NCBI GenBank assembly: GCA_045541255.1
Contig: JAZQIU010000049.1
Coordinates: 1-16,336 of the forward strand
DNA from: UMGS1124 sp045541255
GTDB lineage: Bacteria; Bacillota_I; Bacilli_A; RF39; UBA660
DNA: 16,336 nucleotides
Reading direction: 5' to 3'
The notes below the pieces were generated by a model. That model was not told where the DNA came from, made no database searches, and saw only the letters and a program-made list of their open reading frames with translations. This document shows positions 1 to 7,440 of this stretch, in pieces (positions within the stretch are counted from its first letter, which is position 1; every line of letters begins with the position of its first letter). Both the position numbers and the translations under genes were made by a program.

Positions 1-1
1 T

Positions 2-646
2 CCAAAAAATACTAAAGTAATAAGTATAAGTATCCAAGATAAATTAGTTAAAATTAACTTTAGTAAAGAGTTATTAAATATTGATTTAAAAAATGAAGAA
101 AAGATGTTAGAGGCTATAGTATATTCCCTAACAAGTTTAGATAATATTGAATACGTTTCTATATATGTTGAAGGCGAAATATTAAATAAGTTACCTAATT
201 CAAAAAAACATTTAAATACTATTTTAGATAGAAGTATAGGAATTAATAAAGAATTTAATATTACAGATATTAATAATATAACTAAGACTACAATTTATTA
301 TTTATCTAAGTATGAAGATTATTATTACTACGTACCTGTTACTAAAGTGTCTAATGAAGATATAAGTAAAATAGAAATTATTATTAAAGAATTAAGTGGT
401 AGTAAATTACTTAATACTAATTTAATTAGTTATTTAAATAGTAATACAGAACTTTTAAGTTATAACGAAACTGATAAGGCACTATTTTTAAATTTTAATG
501 AAAATATATTAAGTGATATAACAACTAATAACATTCTAGAAGAAGTTACATATTCTATTAATCTGTCTATTAAAGATAATTATGATATCGATGAAGTTCT
601 TTATTATGTTAATGATAAAATAGTTAGTACCTTTAGTATAAAATAA
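2..646 (+). CDS. GerMN-domain protein, 3' part only (5' cut by window edge)
   Basis: The reading frame is open from the left edge, so an ATG at 104 is internal and the true start lies outside the window. The visible 214 residues hold two copies of the GerMN fold. The first covers about residues 8-95 and shows the pattern of a short strand (KLVKINFSKELL), then a helix (EEKMLEAIVYSLTSL), then strands ending in a VEGE turn. The second covers about 98-210, with ALFLNFNENIL followed by the helix LEEVTYSINLSI. GerMN domains were named from Bacillus GerM, a sporulation and germination protein, and occur as tandem pairs in secreted lipoproteins of Firmicutes. The expected signal peptide or lipobox would be off the left edge. 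The family call is fairly safe; a role in sporulation cannot be shown from this piece. The gene converges on the DUF1653 gene across a shared hairpin. Confidence 0.75.
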   Translation, partial: PKNTKVISISIQDKLVKINFSKELLNIDLKNEEKMLEAIVYSLTSLDNIEYVSIYVEGEILNKLPNSKKHLNTILDRSIGINKEFNITDINNITKTTIYYLSKYEDYYYYVPVTKVSNEDISKIEIIIKELSGSKLLNTNLISYLNSNTELLSYNETDKALFLNFNENILSDITTNNILEEVTYSINLSIKDNYDIDEVLYYVNDKIVSTFSIK

Positions 647-676
647 AAATATCTAGCAATAAAGTTAGATATTTTT
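645..676. terminator. Bidirectional hairpin terminator between convergent genes
   Basis: An 11-bp perfect stem (AAAAATATCTA at 645-655 with TAGATATTTTT at 666-676) encloses a 10-base loop and can extend by a G-U and a C-G pair. A T-run follows the stem on each strand. It lies between the plus-strand GerMN gene and the minus-strand DUF1653 gene and can stop transcription from both sides. Confidence 0.7.
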
Positions 677-680
677 TATA

Positions 681-926
681 CTATTTAACTAATGATTCTA
701 CATTTTGCAATTCAAATCTATATTTTTGTTTAACGTTTGGATATTTTTCATGATCTACTTCACTCAAAAACATCTCTTTTGGTCTAACATATCTTATACA
801 TTCTTCATATAAAGCTCTATATAAAACCATTTCTTCTTTAGTTTCTGAATCAATTACTATTCCTTCAACCAAATAATAATTTCCTTTAAAATGTTTGTAA
901 ATTCCATTAATTTTTAATTCATTCAT
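681..926 (-). CDS. DUF1653 domain protein
   Basis: This 81-residue protein matches the small DUF1653 family across its length. It has the opening G-x-Y-x-H-F-K-G-N-x-Y (residues 8-18), then ETKEEMVLYRALYE (28-41) and VRPKEMF (47-53). The family is a compact all-beta domain of unknown biochemical function found in many bacteria, usually as a single short protein as here. Its start overlaps the end of the upstream 120-residue gene by 8 bases, and AGAGGA lies about 9 bases before the ATG, so the two are probably co-translated. It is the last gene of the comN-rel-dtd operon and ends just before the bidirectional terminator. Confidence 0.8.
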   Translation of the reverse strand: MNELKINGIYKHFKGNYYLVEGIVIDSETKEEMVLYRALYEECIRYVRPKEMFLSEVDHEKYPNVKQKYRFELQNVESLVK

Positions 927-1281
927 TACTTAATTCCTCTTCTTTTATTAATTCATCATTTTCAAATAGTCTTGCTATAATCTTCTCAGCTTTAATTGTA
1001 ATTATAACTGGAATAAAATTGTCTTTACTAGGCATAGCAAGAGATAAAACCCAATTATTATTTTCATAATTAATATTTTCTAACTGTAATATATTAGCGT
1101 TAGTAAAATCATAATTTGAAATTTCTTTACAATTAATAAATATCAAATCATTAACTTGATTTTCATTCCATCCGTCGATAAATCTCATTAAGAAATTTTG
1201 TTCTTGTTGCTCTACTATTAATATTTTACCATCGTGAAATGAAAATCTTTCTATTAAACTATTTTTTAACTTTTCTTTCAT
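919..1281 (-). CDS. Hypothetical 120-residue protein
   Basis: I do not recognise a family. The protein is soluble, acidic and predicted to be strand-rich. It starts with a short helix (MKEKLKNSLIERF), followed by an FHDGKI segment, then alternating hydrophobic strands (FLMRFIDGW, DLIFINCKEI, VIITIKAEK). There is no signal peptide or membrane segment. FHD-type segments followed by beta strands occur in several small uncharacterised and immunity-like folds, but that is too weak for a call. It sits 7 bases after dtd, with AAGGAG about 13 bases before the ATG, and overlaps the DUF1653 gene by 8 bases, so it belongs to the operon. It stops with TGA, which supports the standard genetic code. Confidence 0.7.
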   Translation of the reverse strand: MKEKLKNSLIERFSFHDGKILIVEQQEQNFLMRFIDGWNENQVNDLIFINCKEISNYDFTNANILQLENINYENNNWVLSLAMPSKDNFIPVIITIKAEKIIARLFENDELIKEEELSNE

Positions 1282-1288
1282 TATTTAT

Positions 1289-1732
1289 CTATTTCTCCTT
1301 ACTATCAATTATTATTGTTACTGGACCATCATTAATTAAACTAACTTTCATATCAGCACCAAATATACCTGTTTTAGTTGGTACTATTTCATTTAATTTT
1401 TCATTAAATTCATCATATAGTTTAGTAGATAATTCACCATTTAAAGCATTTATATAACTTGGTCTGTTACCTTTTTTTGTATTAGCATATAGTGTGAATT
1501 GACTTATTGAAAGTATAGTACCATTTGTATCTAATATACTTTTATTCATAACACCATTTTCATCATCAAATATTCTTAAATTAACTATCTTTTTTACAAT
1601 ATAATCTATATCTAAAGAATTATCTCCTTCAGTAAAACCTACTAAAATCATTAAACCGTTATTTATTGAGTTAAATATTTTATTATCTATTGTTACGCTA
1701 GACTCAATAACTCTTTGTATTACTACTCTCAT
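1289..1732 (-). CDS. dtd: D-aminoacyl-tRNA deacylase (DTD)
   Basis: Dtd hydrolyses the ester bond of D-aminoacyl-tRNAs, and of glycyl-tRNA(Ala), in the cytoplasm and so keeps D-amino acids out of proteins. The 147-residue length is normal for the family. It starts with MRVVIQRV and carries the two active-site motifs: SQFTL at residues 77-81, and the cross-subunit Gly-cisPro loop GPVT at 136-139 within a VSLINDGPVT block. The start follows the rel stop codon after a single base (TAAGATG), with AGAGGG overlapping the end of rel as ribosome binding site, so the two genes are translationally coupled. Rel followed by Dtd is the classic Firmicutes order. Confidence 0.97.
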   Translation of the reverse strand: MRVVIQRVIESSVTIDNKIFNSINNGLMILVGFTEGDNSLDIDYIVKKIVNLRIFDDENGVMNKSILDTNGTILSISQFTLYANTKKGNRPSYINALNGELSTKLYDEFNEKLNEIVPTKTGIFGADMKVSLINDGPVTIIIDSKEK

Positions 1733-1733
1733 C

Positions 1734-3878
1734 TTATCCCTCTAGTTCAATATTTATTACAAATGGTAATATTCTTATGCTTTCTATAAAATTTTCTTGC
1801 ATTTCTTTATCTTTTACTTTAATTGTTACATTATATCCTTGAGTATTATTTTTATTAAATTCTGTTATTGAAGTTACTGTAATATTTTTTAAACTAGCTT
1901 TAGTTATAATACTTATCATATTGTTATCTGTATCATTAGTATAAACTTTTATCTTTGAAACATAAGTATTATCAGAATCATTATTCCACTTAACACTAAT
2001 TAGTCTAGTATTAATTCCTTTTAAATTATTACAATTATTTTTATGTACTGTAACTCCATTACCTTTTGTAATGAAACCTATTATGTCATCACCTTTTACT
2101 GGATAGCAACATTCAGCTAAATTAACTAGTATATCATCACAACCATCTACTATAATATCTTTTTTATAGTTATTTTTTTGATTACTTAATTTACTATTTA
2201 ATACTTTATCTAATAATATATCTTGAACATTTTTCTTATCTTCATATATTAAATTTATTATATATGTTGGAGTATATCTTAATGACCCAACATTTAAATA
2301 AATTTCATTTAAGTTTTTAACTTTTAAATCTTTACATAATTTTTCTATATTTTCATTACTAAATACATCTTTAAATGATAACTTTTGTTTTCTAATTTCT
2401 TTTTCTAATAATTCTTGACCTAAATTAGTATATTTTTCTCTATCAATTTTAGAGAAGTAAGATTTAATTTTGTTTTTAGCTTGCGTAGTTTTAACAATAT
2501 TTAACCAGTCTTTATTTGGAGTTGAGTTTGGATCAGTTTTAATTTTTACTATATCCCCATCTTGTAATTTATAATCTATTGGAACTATATTTTCATTAAC
2601 TATAGCACCTACCATTTTTTCTCCAACATTAGTATGAACTCTATATGCGAAATCAATTGGTGTTGCTCCAACTGGCATTTCCATAACATCACCTTTTGGT
2701 GTAAATACATAAATTAGATCGGATAATAATTCTTCTTCCATTGATTTAGCAAATATTTCATCGGTTTCGTCGGTTGCATGGCTATCAATTAAATTTTTAT
2801 ACATTTCTAGCTTTTGGTCCATTAAATTCTTTATATTACCAGCAGTATGTTCTTTATATGACCAATGTGATGCAATGCCGTTTTCTGCTATTTCATCCAT
2901 ATCTTTAGTTCTTAATTGGATTTCAAAAATATGTCCATCATCACCAAATACAGAAGTATGTAAAGATTGATACATATTTGCTTTAGGCATAGCAATATAA
3001 TCTTTAAAACGTCTTGGAATTGGTCTAAATTTAGAATGTATTAAACCTGCTGCCAGGTAACAATCACTAACATCTTCTACAATGGCACGCATAGCTAATA
3101 TATCGTATATATCACTCCATTTACGCCCTGTGCATAATTTAGTATAAATACTATATACACTCTTAACTCTACCCTTTATTTTAAACTTTATATTATGACT
3201 ACTAAGTATATCACTTACACTTTCTATCATATCATTTAATACTTTGTTTAGTTCTTCTCTAGTACCATCCAATTTTTCTAAAATACTTTCATATACTTCT
3301 GGTTTTGAATATTTTAAAGATAAATCTTCTAGTTCACTTTTAATACTATTAATTCCCAAACGATGCGCAATTGGTATTAAAACATTCATGGTTTCCATAG
3401 CTTTTTGTTTTTGTTTTTCTGGTGGTAAACTAGATAGCGTTCTCATATTATGTAATCTATCCGCTAATTTTATTATTAATACCCTAGCATCTTCAGACAA
3501 ACCTACTAATATTTTTCTTAAATAAATACTACTTGATTCGCTATCATCACTTAGTTTTAATCTATTTATTTTTGTCAAACTATCTACAATAATTTTTACA
3601 TCAGTACCAAATTTACTTTCTAATTCTTCTAATGTTGCATCACTTTCACTTATAGTTTCATGTACTAATGCTGCAATGATTGTTATATCATCGACATTTA
3701 TGTCACATAATATTTTCGCAACAGATAATGGATGGGTAATAAATTCTTCTCCATTTTTACGTTTTTTATTTTTATGTTTTTCTAATGCATAGATATATGC
3801 TTCATTTATTTTATCTAAACGTTCTTTAGATAATCCATTTTCTCTATATTTTTCTAGTATATATTCAATTATATTCAT
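1734..3878 (-). CDS. rel: Rel-family (p)ppGpp synthetase/hydrolase with altered hydrolase motif
   Basis: This is a long RelA/SpoT homologue, which makes and breaks the alarmone (p)ppGpp in the stringent response. I start it at ATG 3878 (714 residues): AGGTGG lies 11 bases upstream, whereas the GTG at 3893 would sit directly on that site. Domains: HD hydrolase about 25-150; synthetase about 230-345 with D259, RFKD at 290-293, YQSLHT and E319; TGS 388-448; zinc-finger-like domain with C590, C591, H612 and C616; ACT 640-714. RFKD is the Rel-type (bifunctional) version of that motif. The synthetase looks intact. In the hydrolase, H49, H73 and D140 are kept, but the usual HD-x-x-ED reads H73-E-T-I-S-E78. 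That gives Glu for the metal-binding Asp and Ser-Glu for the catalytic Glu-Asp. It follows comN after one base and is coupled to dtd. Confidence 0.95.
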   Translation of the reverse strand: MNIIEYILEKYRENGLSKERLDKINEAYIYALEKHKNKKRKNGEEFITHPLSVAKILCDINVDDITIIAALVHETISESDATLEELESKFGTDVKIIVDSLTKINRLKLSDDSESSSIYLRKILVGLSEDARVLIIKLADRLHNMRTLSSLPPEKQKQKAMETMNVLIPIAHRLGINSIKSELEDLSLKYSKPEVYESILEKLDGTREELNKVLNDMIESVSDILSSHNIKFKIKGRVKSVYSIYTKLCTGRKWSDIYDILAMRAIVEDVSDCYLAAGLIHSKFRPIPRRFKDYIAMPKANMYQSLHTSVFGDDGHIFEIQLRTKDMDEIAENGIASHWSYKEHTAGNIKNLMDQKLEMYKNLIDSHATDETDEIFAKSMEEELLSDLIYVFTPKGDVMEMPVGATPIDFAYRVHTNVGEKMVGAIVNENIVPIDYKLQDGDIVKIKTDPNSTPNKDWLNIVKTTQAKNKIKSYFSKIDREKYTNLGQELLEKEIRKQKLSFKDVFSNENIEKLCKDLKVKNLNEIYLNVGSLRYTPTYIINLIYEDKKNVQDILLDKVLNSKLSNQKNNYKKDIIVDGCDDILVNLAECCYPVKGDDIIGFITKGNGVTVHKNNCNNLKGINTRLISVKWNNDSDNTYVSKIKVYTNDTDNNMISIITKASLKNITVTSITEFNKNNTQGYNVTIKVKDKEMQENFIESIRILPFVINIELEG

Positions 3879-3879
3879 T

Positions 3880-4146
3880 TTAACGAACACCACCTAATAT
3901 ATCTTTCATTTTATTTTTCATATATTTTTTATATTCTTCATCACTTGTATTTAAAATATCATCTACACAATCGCTTAGCGTTAAATTACTCCCTTTAGAC
4001 CATTTGTATTTTTTTAAATAATTCCATATATCATCTATAGTAATAAAATTTATACCATTTAATTTTAATTCTCTTACTTTAGTTTCCATAGCCGGAACTA
4101 ATCTATTATATAATTCATTCAATGAACTAAATTTTATATCTTCCAT
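3880..4146 (-). CDS. comN: ComN-like post-transcriptional regulator
   Basis: This 88-residue protein matches the ComN family (Post_transc_reg), which in Bacillus subtilis acts post-transcriptionally on competence genes. The family signature spans the middle: LVPAMETKVRELKLNG (residues 16-31), then ITIDDIWNYLKKYKW (35-49), then CVDDILNTSDEEYKKYM (60-76). ATG 4146 is chosen because TGAGGCG lies about 9 bases upstream; the TTG at 4161 would overlap that site. It is the first gene of a minus-strand operon and is followed one base later by rel, near which comN is also found in Bacillus. Whether it regulates competence here is unknown: no competence genes are visible in the window. Confidence 0.85.
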   Translation of the reverse strand: MEDIKFSSLNELYNRLVPAMETKVRELKLNGINFITIDDIWNYLKKYKWSKGSNLTLSDCVDDILNTSDEEYKKYMKNKMKDILGGVR

Positions 4147-4170
4147 ATATGATCGCCTCAATATAATTAT

Positions 4171-4199
4171 ATTATAATTTATATTAAATTAAAAGTTAA
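4171..4199 (-). promoter_or_regulatory. Sigma-A-type promoter of the comN-rel-dtd operon
   Basis: On the minus strand TTAACT (4194-4199), a 17-base spacer and TATAAT (4171-4176) lie about 25 bases before the comN start. The -10 is perfect and the -35 matches four of six positions. The -35 abuts the T-run of the upstream gene's terminator. In such AT-rich DNA this is a prediction only. Confidence 0.55.
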
Positions 4200-4241
4200 A
4201 AAAGATAAATAATATACTATAAAATATTACTTATCTTTTTT
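4198..4241 (-). terminator. Hairpin terminator after the transglutaminase-like gene
   Basis: AAAAAAGATAA (4198-4208) pairs with TTATCTTTTTT (4231-4241). After one mismatch an inner TAATAT/ATATTA stem continues the hairpin. The upstream arm on the minus strand encodes the last residues and stop of the 4227-5753 gene, and the transcript ends in a U-run that merges into the comN -35 box. Confidence 0.6.
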
Positions 4242-5753
4242 ATTTTTTTCATAAAGGTTTCTTAATGTTTTTGTTAGTTTAATTTGTTCTATCTTTAAGT
4301 CTATTTCGTTATCCTCTATGTATCTAATTATATTTTTTTGTATTAATTCTTTGCATTTCTTACCATAATCTTTACCAAATATTGCACCAAATATTTTTGA
4401 ATTTTCATCATCAAATATCCAATTAGAGTTAATAACTATTGAGAAGAAATTATTTATATCAAACGGATAACTTAACGGATTTTCATAATATTCATTTTTT
4501 CTTACTTCATATAAAATTTTTAATAAAGTATCTGCAGTTATTGGACTATTGAAAAGCTCATCATATCTCTCTAAGTCTCTTATAATATTTTCTTTATTAA
4601 AATCCATCTTTATTTGTTCAGGTAGTAAACTATAATATGGAGAAAAAATAGTTTTATCAATTAGTGTTTTATTATCTATTAGTCTAGATATTTTATTAAT
4701 ATCATCAATTTTGTCACTATCTTTTATATCTAGGTCAACATTTTTTAGTTTTGTAATAAATTCAAAAAAGAAATCTTCATATATTTCTGGTAGTGTGCCA
4801 TCTACATGATCTTTACTTTGATATTCTTCTATTGCAGTTTTTGTTTTTGCAAAATATTTATAGCTATATAAATGAATATTATCAGTTTTCTTACTATCCC
4901 ATGTTGTATCAAAATAATAAACACCTTCAATACCATATTTATCATCTTTTATATATGCTATGTTTCTTGCGTGTCCTACTCTTGCTTGAAAATTATATAT
5001 TTTATAAAGCATTGTCTTAAATCCTAATTTTTTTAGTAAAACATCAAAAAGATGAGCGTATCCAACACAAACTATTTTATCACTTAATAATATATTAGTT
5101 AAATCTCTCGAAATCGAATAATCTTCATCATCTTCTTCTTTCGTATAAACTCTATCTCTTACCAAATCGTACACATACATTATTTGTTCCATAGGACTAA
5201 AATTAAATTTTTTAATTCTTTGTAACATACTGTCTATAATATTTTTTGTTTTTATAAAATCATTTAATTTAACAGGATTATCATTACCATCTGTACCAAC
5301 AAAAACATTGTCAAATTCTTTAAATAATGAATAAATATAACTTATATTTTCATTATCCAAATCTAAATTTTCATTAATTATTATTTTCTTATTTTCTAAA
5401 CAAGGGTTATTTTTTATGTATTTCAACATATCTTCATAACTACCATCAATTAAAATAAATTCACATCTATCAAATAATTTTTTATAATGATCATCTTTTT
5501 TATTAATATGTTGTTTTAAATATTTACGCGATTGTTGAATTTCTTTTATATCCATAAATAAATCTTCATAAGTTTCTTGAAAATCTTTTCTAATAAATTC
5601 ATAATCGGATGTAAGTTTCTCAAATGATTCATCTATATCTGTTAAAATTTTTATTTCATAAGTATTATTTATATCTTCTGTTATATTATATTTTTTTAAT
5701 ATCGTATAATCTATAGAAGATTTATCTAAAACTAACTTTAATTTTCCACTCAT
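4227..5753 (-). CDS. Transglutaminase-like (papain-fold) protein, cytoplasmic
   Basis: This is a 508-residue protein with a transglutaminase-like core at about residues 185-290. The catalytic triad is visible in order: Cys229 in VCVGYAHLF, His261 in GHARNIAYI, and Asp282 in YYFDTTWD. Family members act as cysteine proteases, peptidases or cross-linking enzymes; the substrate here cannot be read from the sequence. The first ~180 residues are charged and helical, with a possible alpha/beta segment (EFILIDGSYEDMLKYI, KIIINENL). The last ~200 residues are helical with no recognised domain. No signal peptide or membrane helix is present, so it should be cytoplasmic, unlike many secreted relatives. 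The ATG has AAGGGG about 8 bases upstream. The gene has its own strong promoter and terminator and appears monocistronic. Confidence 0.8.
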   Translation of the reverse strand: MSGKLKLVLDKSSIDYTILKKYNITEDINNTYEIKILTDIDESFEKLTSDYEFIRKDFQETYEDLFMDIKEIQQSRKYLKQHINKKDDHYKKLFDRCEFILIDGSYEDMLKYIKNNPCLENKKIIINENLDLDNENISYIYSLFKEFDNVFVGTDGNDNPVKLNDFIKTKNIIDSMLQRIKKFNFSPMEQIMYVYDLVRDRVYTKEEDDEDYSISRDLTNILLSDKIVCVGYAHLFDVLLKKLGFKTMLYKIYNFQARVGHARNIAYIKDDKYGIEGVYYFDTTWDSKKTDNIHLYSYKYFAKTKTAIEEYQSKDHVDGTLPEIYEDFFFEFITKLKNVDLDIKDSDKIDDINKISRLIDNKTLIDKTIFSPYYSLLPEQIKMDFNKENIIRDLERYDELFNSPITADTLLKILYEVRKNEYYENPLSYPFDINNFFSIVINSNWIFDDENSKIFGAIFGKDYGKKCKELIQKNIIRYIEDNEIDLKIEQIKLTKTLRNLYEKNKKDK

Positions 5754-5780
5754 ACTAATTCCCCTTTAAAATGGAAAAAT

Positions 5781-5809
5781 AGTATAACACCACAAATTTA
5801 TATCGTCAA
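5781..5809 (-). promoter_or_regulatory. Strong sigma-A-type promoter of the transglutaminase-like gene
   Basis: On the minus strand TTGACG (5804-5809), a 17-base spacer and TATACT (5781-5786) lie 28 bases before the ATG. Each box matches consensus at five of six positions. The AAGGGG ribosome binding site follows at about 5762-5768. Confidence 0.75.
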
Positions 5810-5810
5810 T

Positions 5811-5841
5811 AAAAAAAGAATAATATTTTGACTATTCTTTT
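5811..5841 (-). terminator. Hairpin terminator after the pilin-vWA gene
   Basis: A 9-bp stem (AAAAGAATA at 5814-5822 with TATTCTTTT at 5833-5841) has a 10-base loop and is followed by a T-run on the minus strand. It overlaps the stop codon of the 5840-7354 gene and lies just before the next promoter. Confidence 0.6.
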
Positions 5842-7354
5842 AATTTATTACACTAAACTTTCTTAAAGTTAAAGTAACTGAAGGAAATTGAGAGGCTGGT
5901 AATGTAACTGATGAAACTTTTTTATTCTTATCATCATAAAAATTTATTATAGCTCCTTTGGTACTATCAACTATATTTTCTGTAATAGTGCATACATCTT
6001 CTGAGCAACTTGCAGTTGGGTTATATGTTATATTTTGTTCTATATTTTTTATTTCTACTGGTGCGATTTCTAATGTTGAATCATCACATTCCATATCTAT
6101 TATTTGTTTTATTTGTGATGGATTACTTACATCTGTTGATTTAAAGTTTGTTGATAAATTTACTATTATTTCTGCTTTTTTATATTTTGAACATTTTGCG
6201 ATTTGAGTCATTGTAGATGCTAAACTATCAAATAATTCTTCTATTTCACTTGTTTTTTTATCTCCATAATAACATTTTCCAGTTGTTGTATCACAACCAG
6301 AACTTGCCATATTTTCTAATATTGAACTAGAATAAGTATAACCTACTGTAATAAGTTTACCATATTCATCTGTTATTAAATTTTTAATTTTATTAACATA
6401 GCTTGTTCTACTACTTGTATTTCTATTATCTCCTCCATCGCTTAAAAATACTACGAAAAAATTAGAATTTTCTTTTTTCTTTTTTGCAATGTTAAAACTT
6501 GTATCATTTAATAATTCGTATGCTCCTTGTAGTCCACAAGAATAGCAAGTATAACTAGAACTCGCAAAACTTATATTTTTAGCTAATATTGCTGAGTGGG
6601 AAAAACTACCTTTACTGTATGTTTTACCAAATTTAACTAAAGCAACTTTATTTTTAGTACCTAATCCTATTATTTTTTTGGACAATGTTTCTACTGCTTT
6701 TTTTGCATTGGTCCATCTTGTTCCGCTCATTGACCCCGATTCATCTAATACTATTACAACATATAGTGGTATATCTATTGTTATACTTTCTACTGATTTT
6801 AAATTAAATTGATAATCTAATTTATAAATATAATTATTAGCATTTGGACTAGCTTCAATATACTGTTTGAATTCATATCCATCTTCTGTTAAATTTCCTG
6901 TACTTTGAATTTCGTCTTTTGCGTCAAAACTAGTTTCATCTTTATAGATATAGCATGAAGCTTCTGTTTCTGGTATTTCTTGATATTCTACAGAACCTAA
7001 AGAAGATGAAATAACTTTTAAATATAAATTATTATTTATTAAATATTTATAATATTCATTATCATTTGTTAAATAACCTTTTTCTATTAAAGTTTCTGGA
7101 GATAAGCATGAAATAGTTTTTGTTTCTTTTGTTCCGGTATCAATATCTTCTTCAATTGTATTATAAGATTTATAAGTTTTATCAGATGTTGCCTCTTCAA
7201 TAAAGATTTCTCCGGCATTTTGTAAAACTTCTTTTGATTTTGTTATAACTTCATCATTATCTTTTTTTAAATTTATTATAGAAATAGTTCCAATTAATAT
7301 TATTAATACTAATGAAATTATTATTTCAACTAAAGTAAAGCCTTTTTTCTTCAT
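5840..7354 (-). CDS. Type IV pilin-like protein with a von Willebrand A domain
   Basis: The 504-residue product starts with a class III (prepilin) signal, MKKKGFTLVE, followed by a hydrophobic helix to about residue 28. Prepilin peptidase would cut after Gly5, leaving Phe6 as +1 and Glu10 as the conserved +5 glutamate. After a pilin-like region (about 30-190) comes a vWA domain (about 196-385). Its metal-ion-dependent adhesion site is visible: Asp204-x-Ser206-x-Ser208, probably Thr269, and Asp306 in FLSDGGD. A C-terminal part (390-504) is strand-rich and unrecognised. Ten cysteines, several closely paired (270/273, 354/361, 450/455), lie in the part predicted to be exposed. Modular minor pilins with a vWA head, such as Streptococcus sanguinis PilB, cap type IV pili and bind host proteins. 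A similar adhesin role is inferred. AGGTGA precedes the start. No other pilus gene lies in the window. Confidence 0.85.
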   Translation of the reverse strand: MKKKGFTLVEIIISLVLIILIGTISIINLKKDNDEVITKSKEVLQNAGEIFIEEATSDKTYKSYNTIEEDIDTGTKETKTISCLSPETLIEKGYLTNDNEYYKYLINNNLYLKVISSSLGSVEYQEIPETEASCYIYKDETSFDAKDEIQSTGNLTEDGYEFKQYIEASPNANNYIYKLDYQFNLKSVESITIDIPLYVVIVLDESGSMSGTRWTNAKKAVETLSKKIIGLGTKNKVALVKFGKTYSKGSFSHSAILAKNISFASSSYTCYSCGLQGAYELLNDTSFNIAKKKKENSNFFVVFLSDGGDNRNTSSRTSYVNKIKNLITDEYGKLITVGYTYSSSILENMASSGCDTTTGKCYYGDKKTSEIEELFDSLASTMTQIAKCSKYKKAEIIVNLSTNFKSTDVSNPSQIKQIIDMECDDSTLEIAPVEIKNIEQNITYNPTASCSEDVCTITENIVDSTKGAIINFYDDKNKKVSSVTLPASQFPSVTLTLRKFSVIN

Positions 7355-7412
7355 TATTTCACCTACGCTTATAAGAATTGTTAGTTCTAGTTTATTCTAA
7401 GATAATATTAAC

Positions 7413-7440
7413 AAAAAAGAGCGTTATTTGCAACACTCTT
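7413..7440 (-). terminator. Hairpin terminator after nfo
   Basis: A 9-bp stem with one G-U pair (AAGAGCGTT at 7417-7425 with AACACTCTT at 7432-7440) has a 6-base loop and is followed on the minus strand by six T residues. It overlaps the nfo stop codon. Confidence 0.75.

Noticed and set aside
104..646. Treating the GerMN gene as complete from ATG 104
   Set aside because: The frame is open to the window edge and the residues before 104 complete the first GerMN domain.
3879..3893. GTG start that would extend Rel by five residues
   Set aside because: The GTG lies directly on the AGGTGG ribosome binding site; ATG 3878 has proper spacing and a normal family N-terminus.
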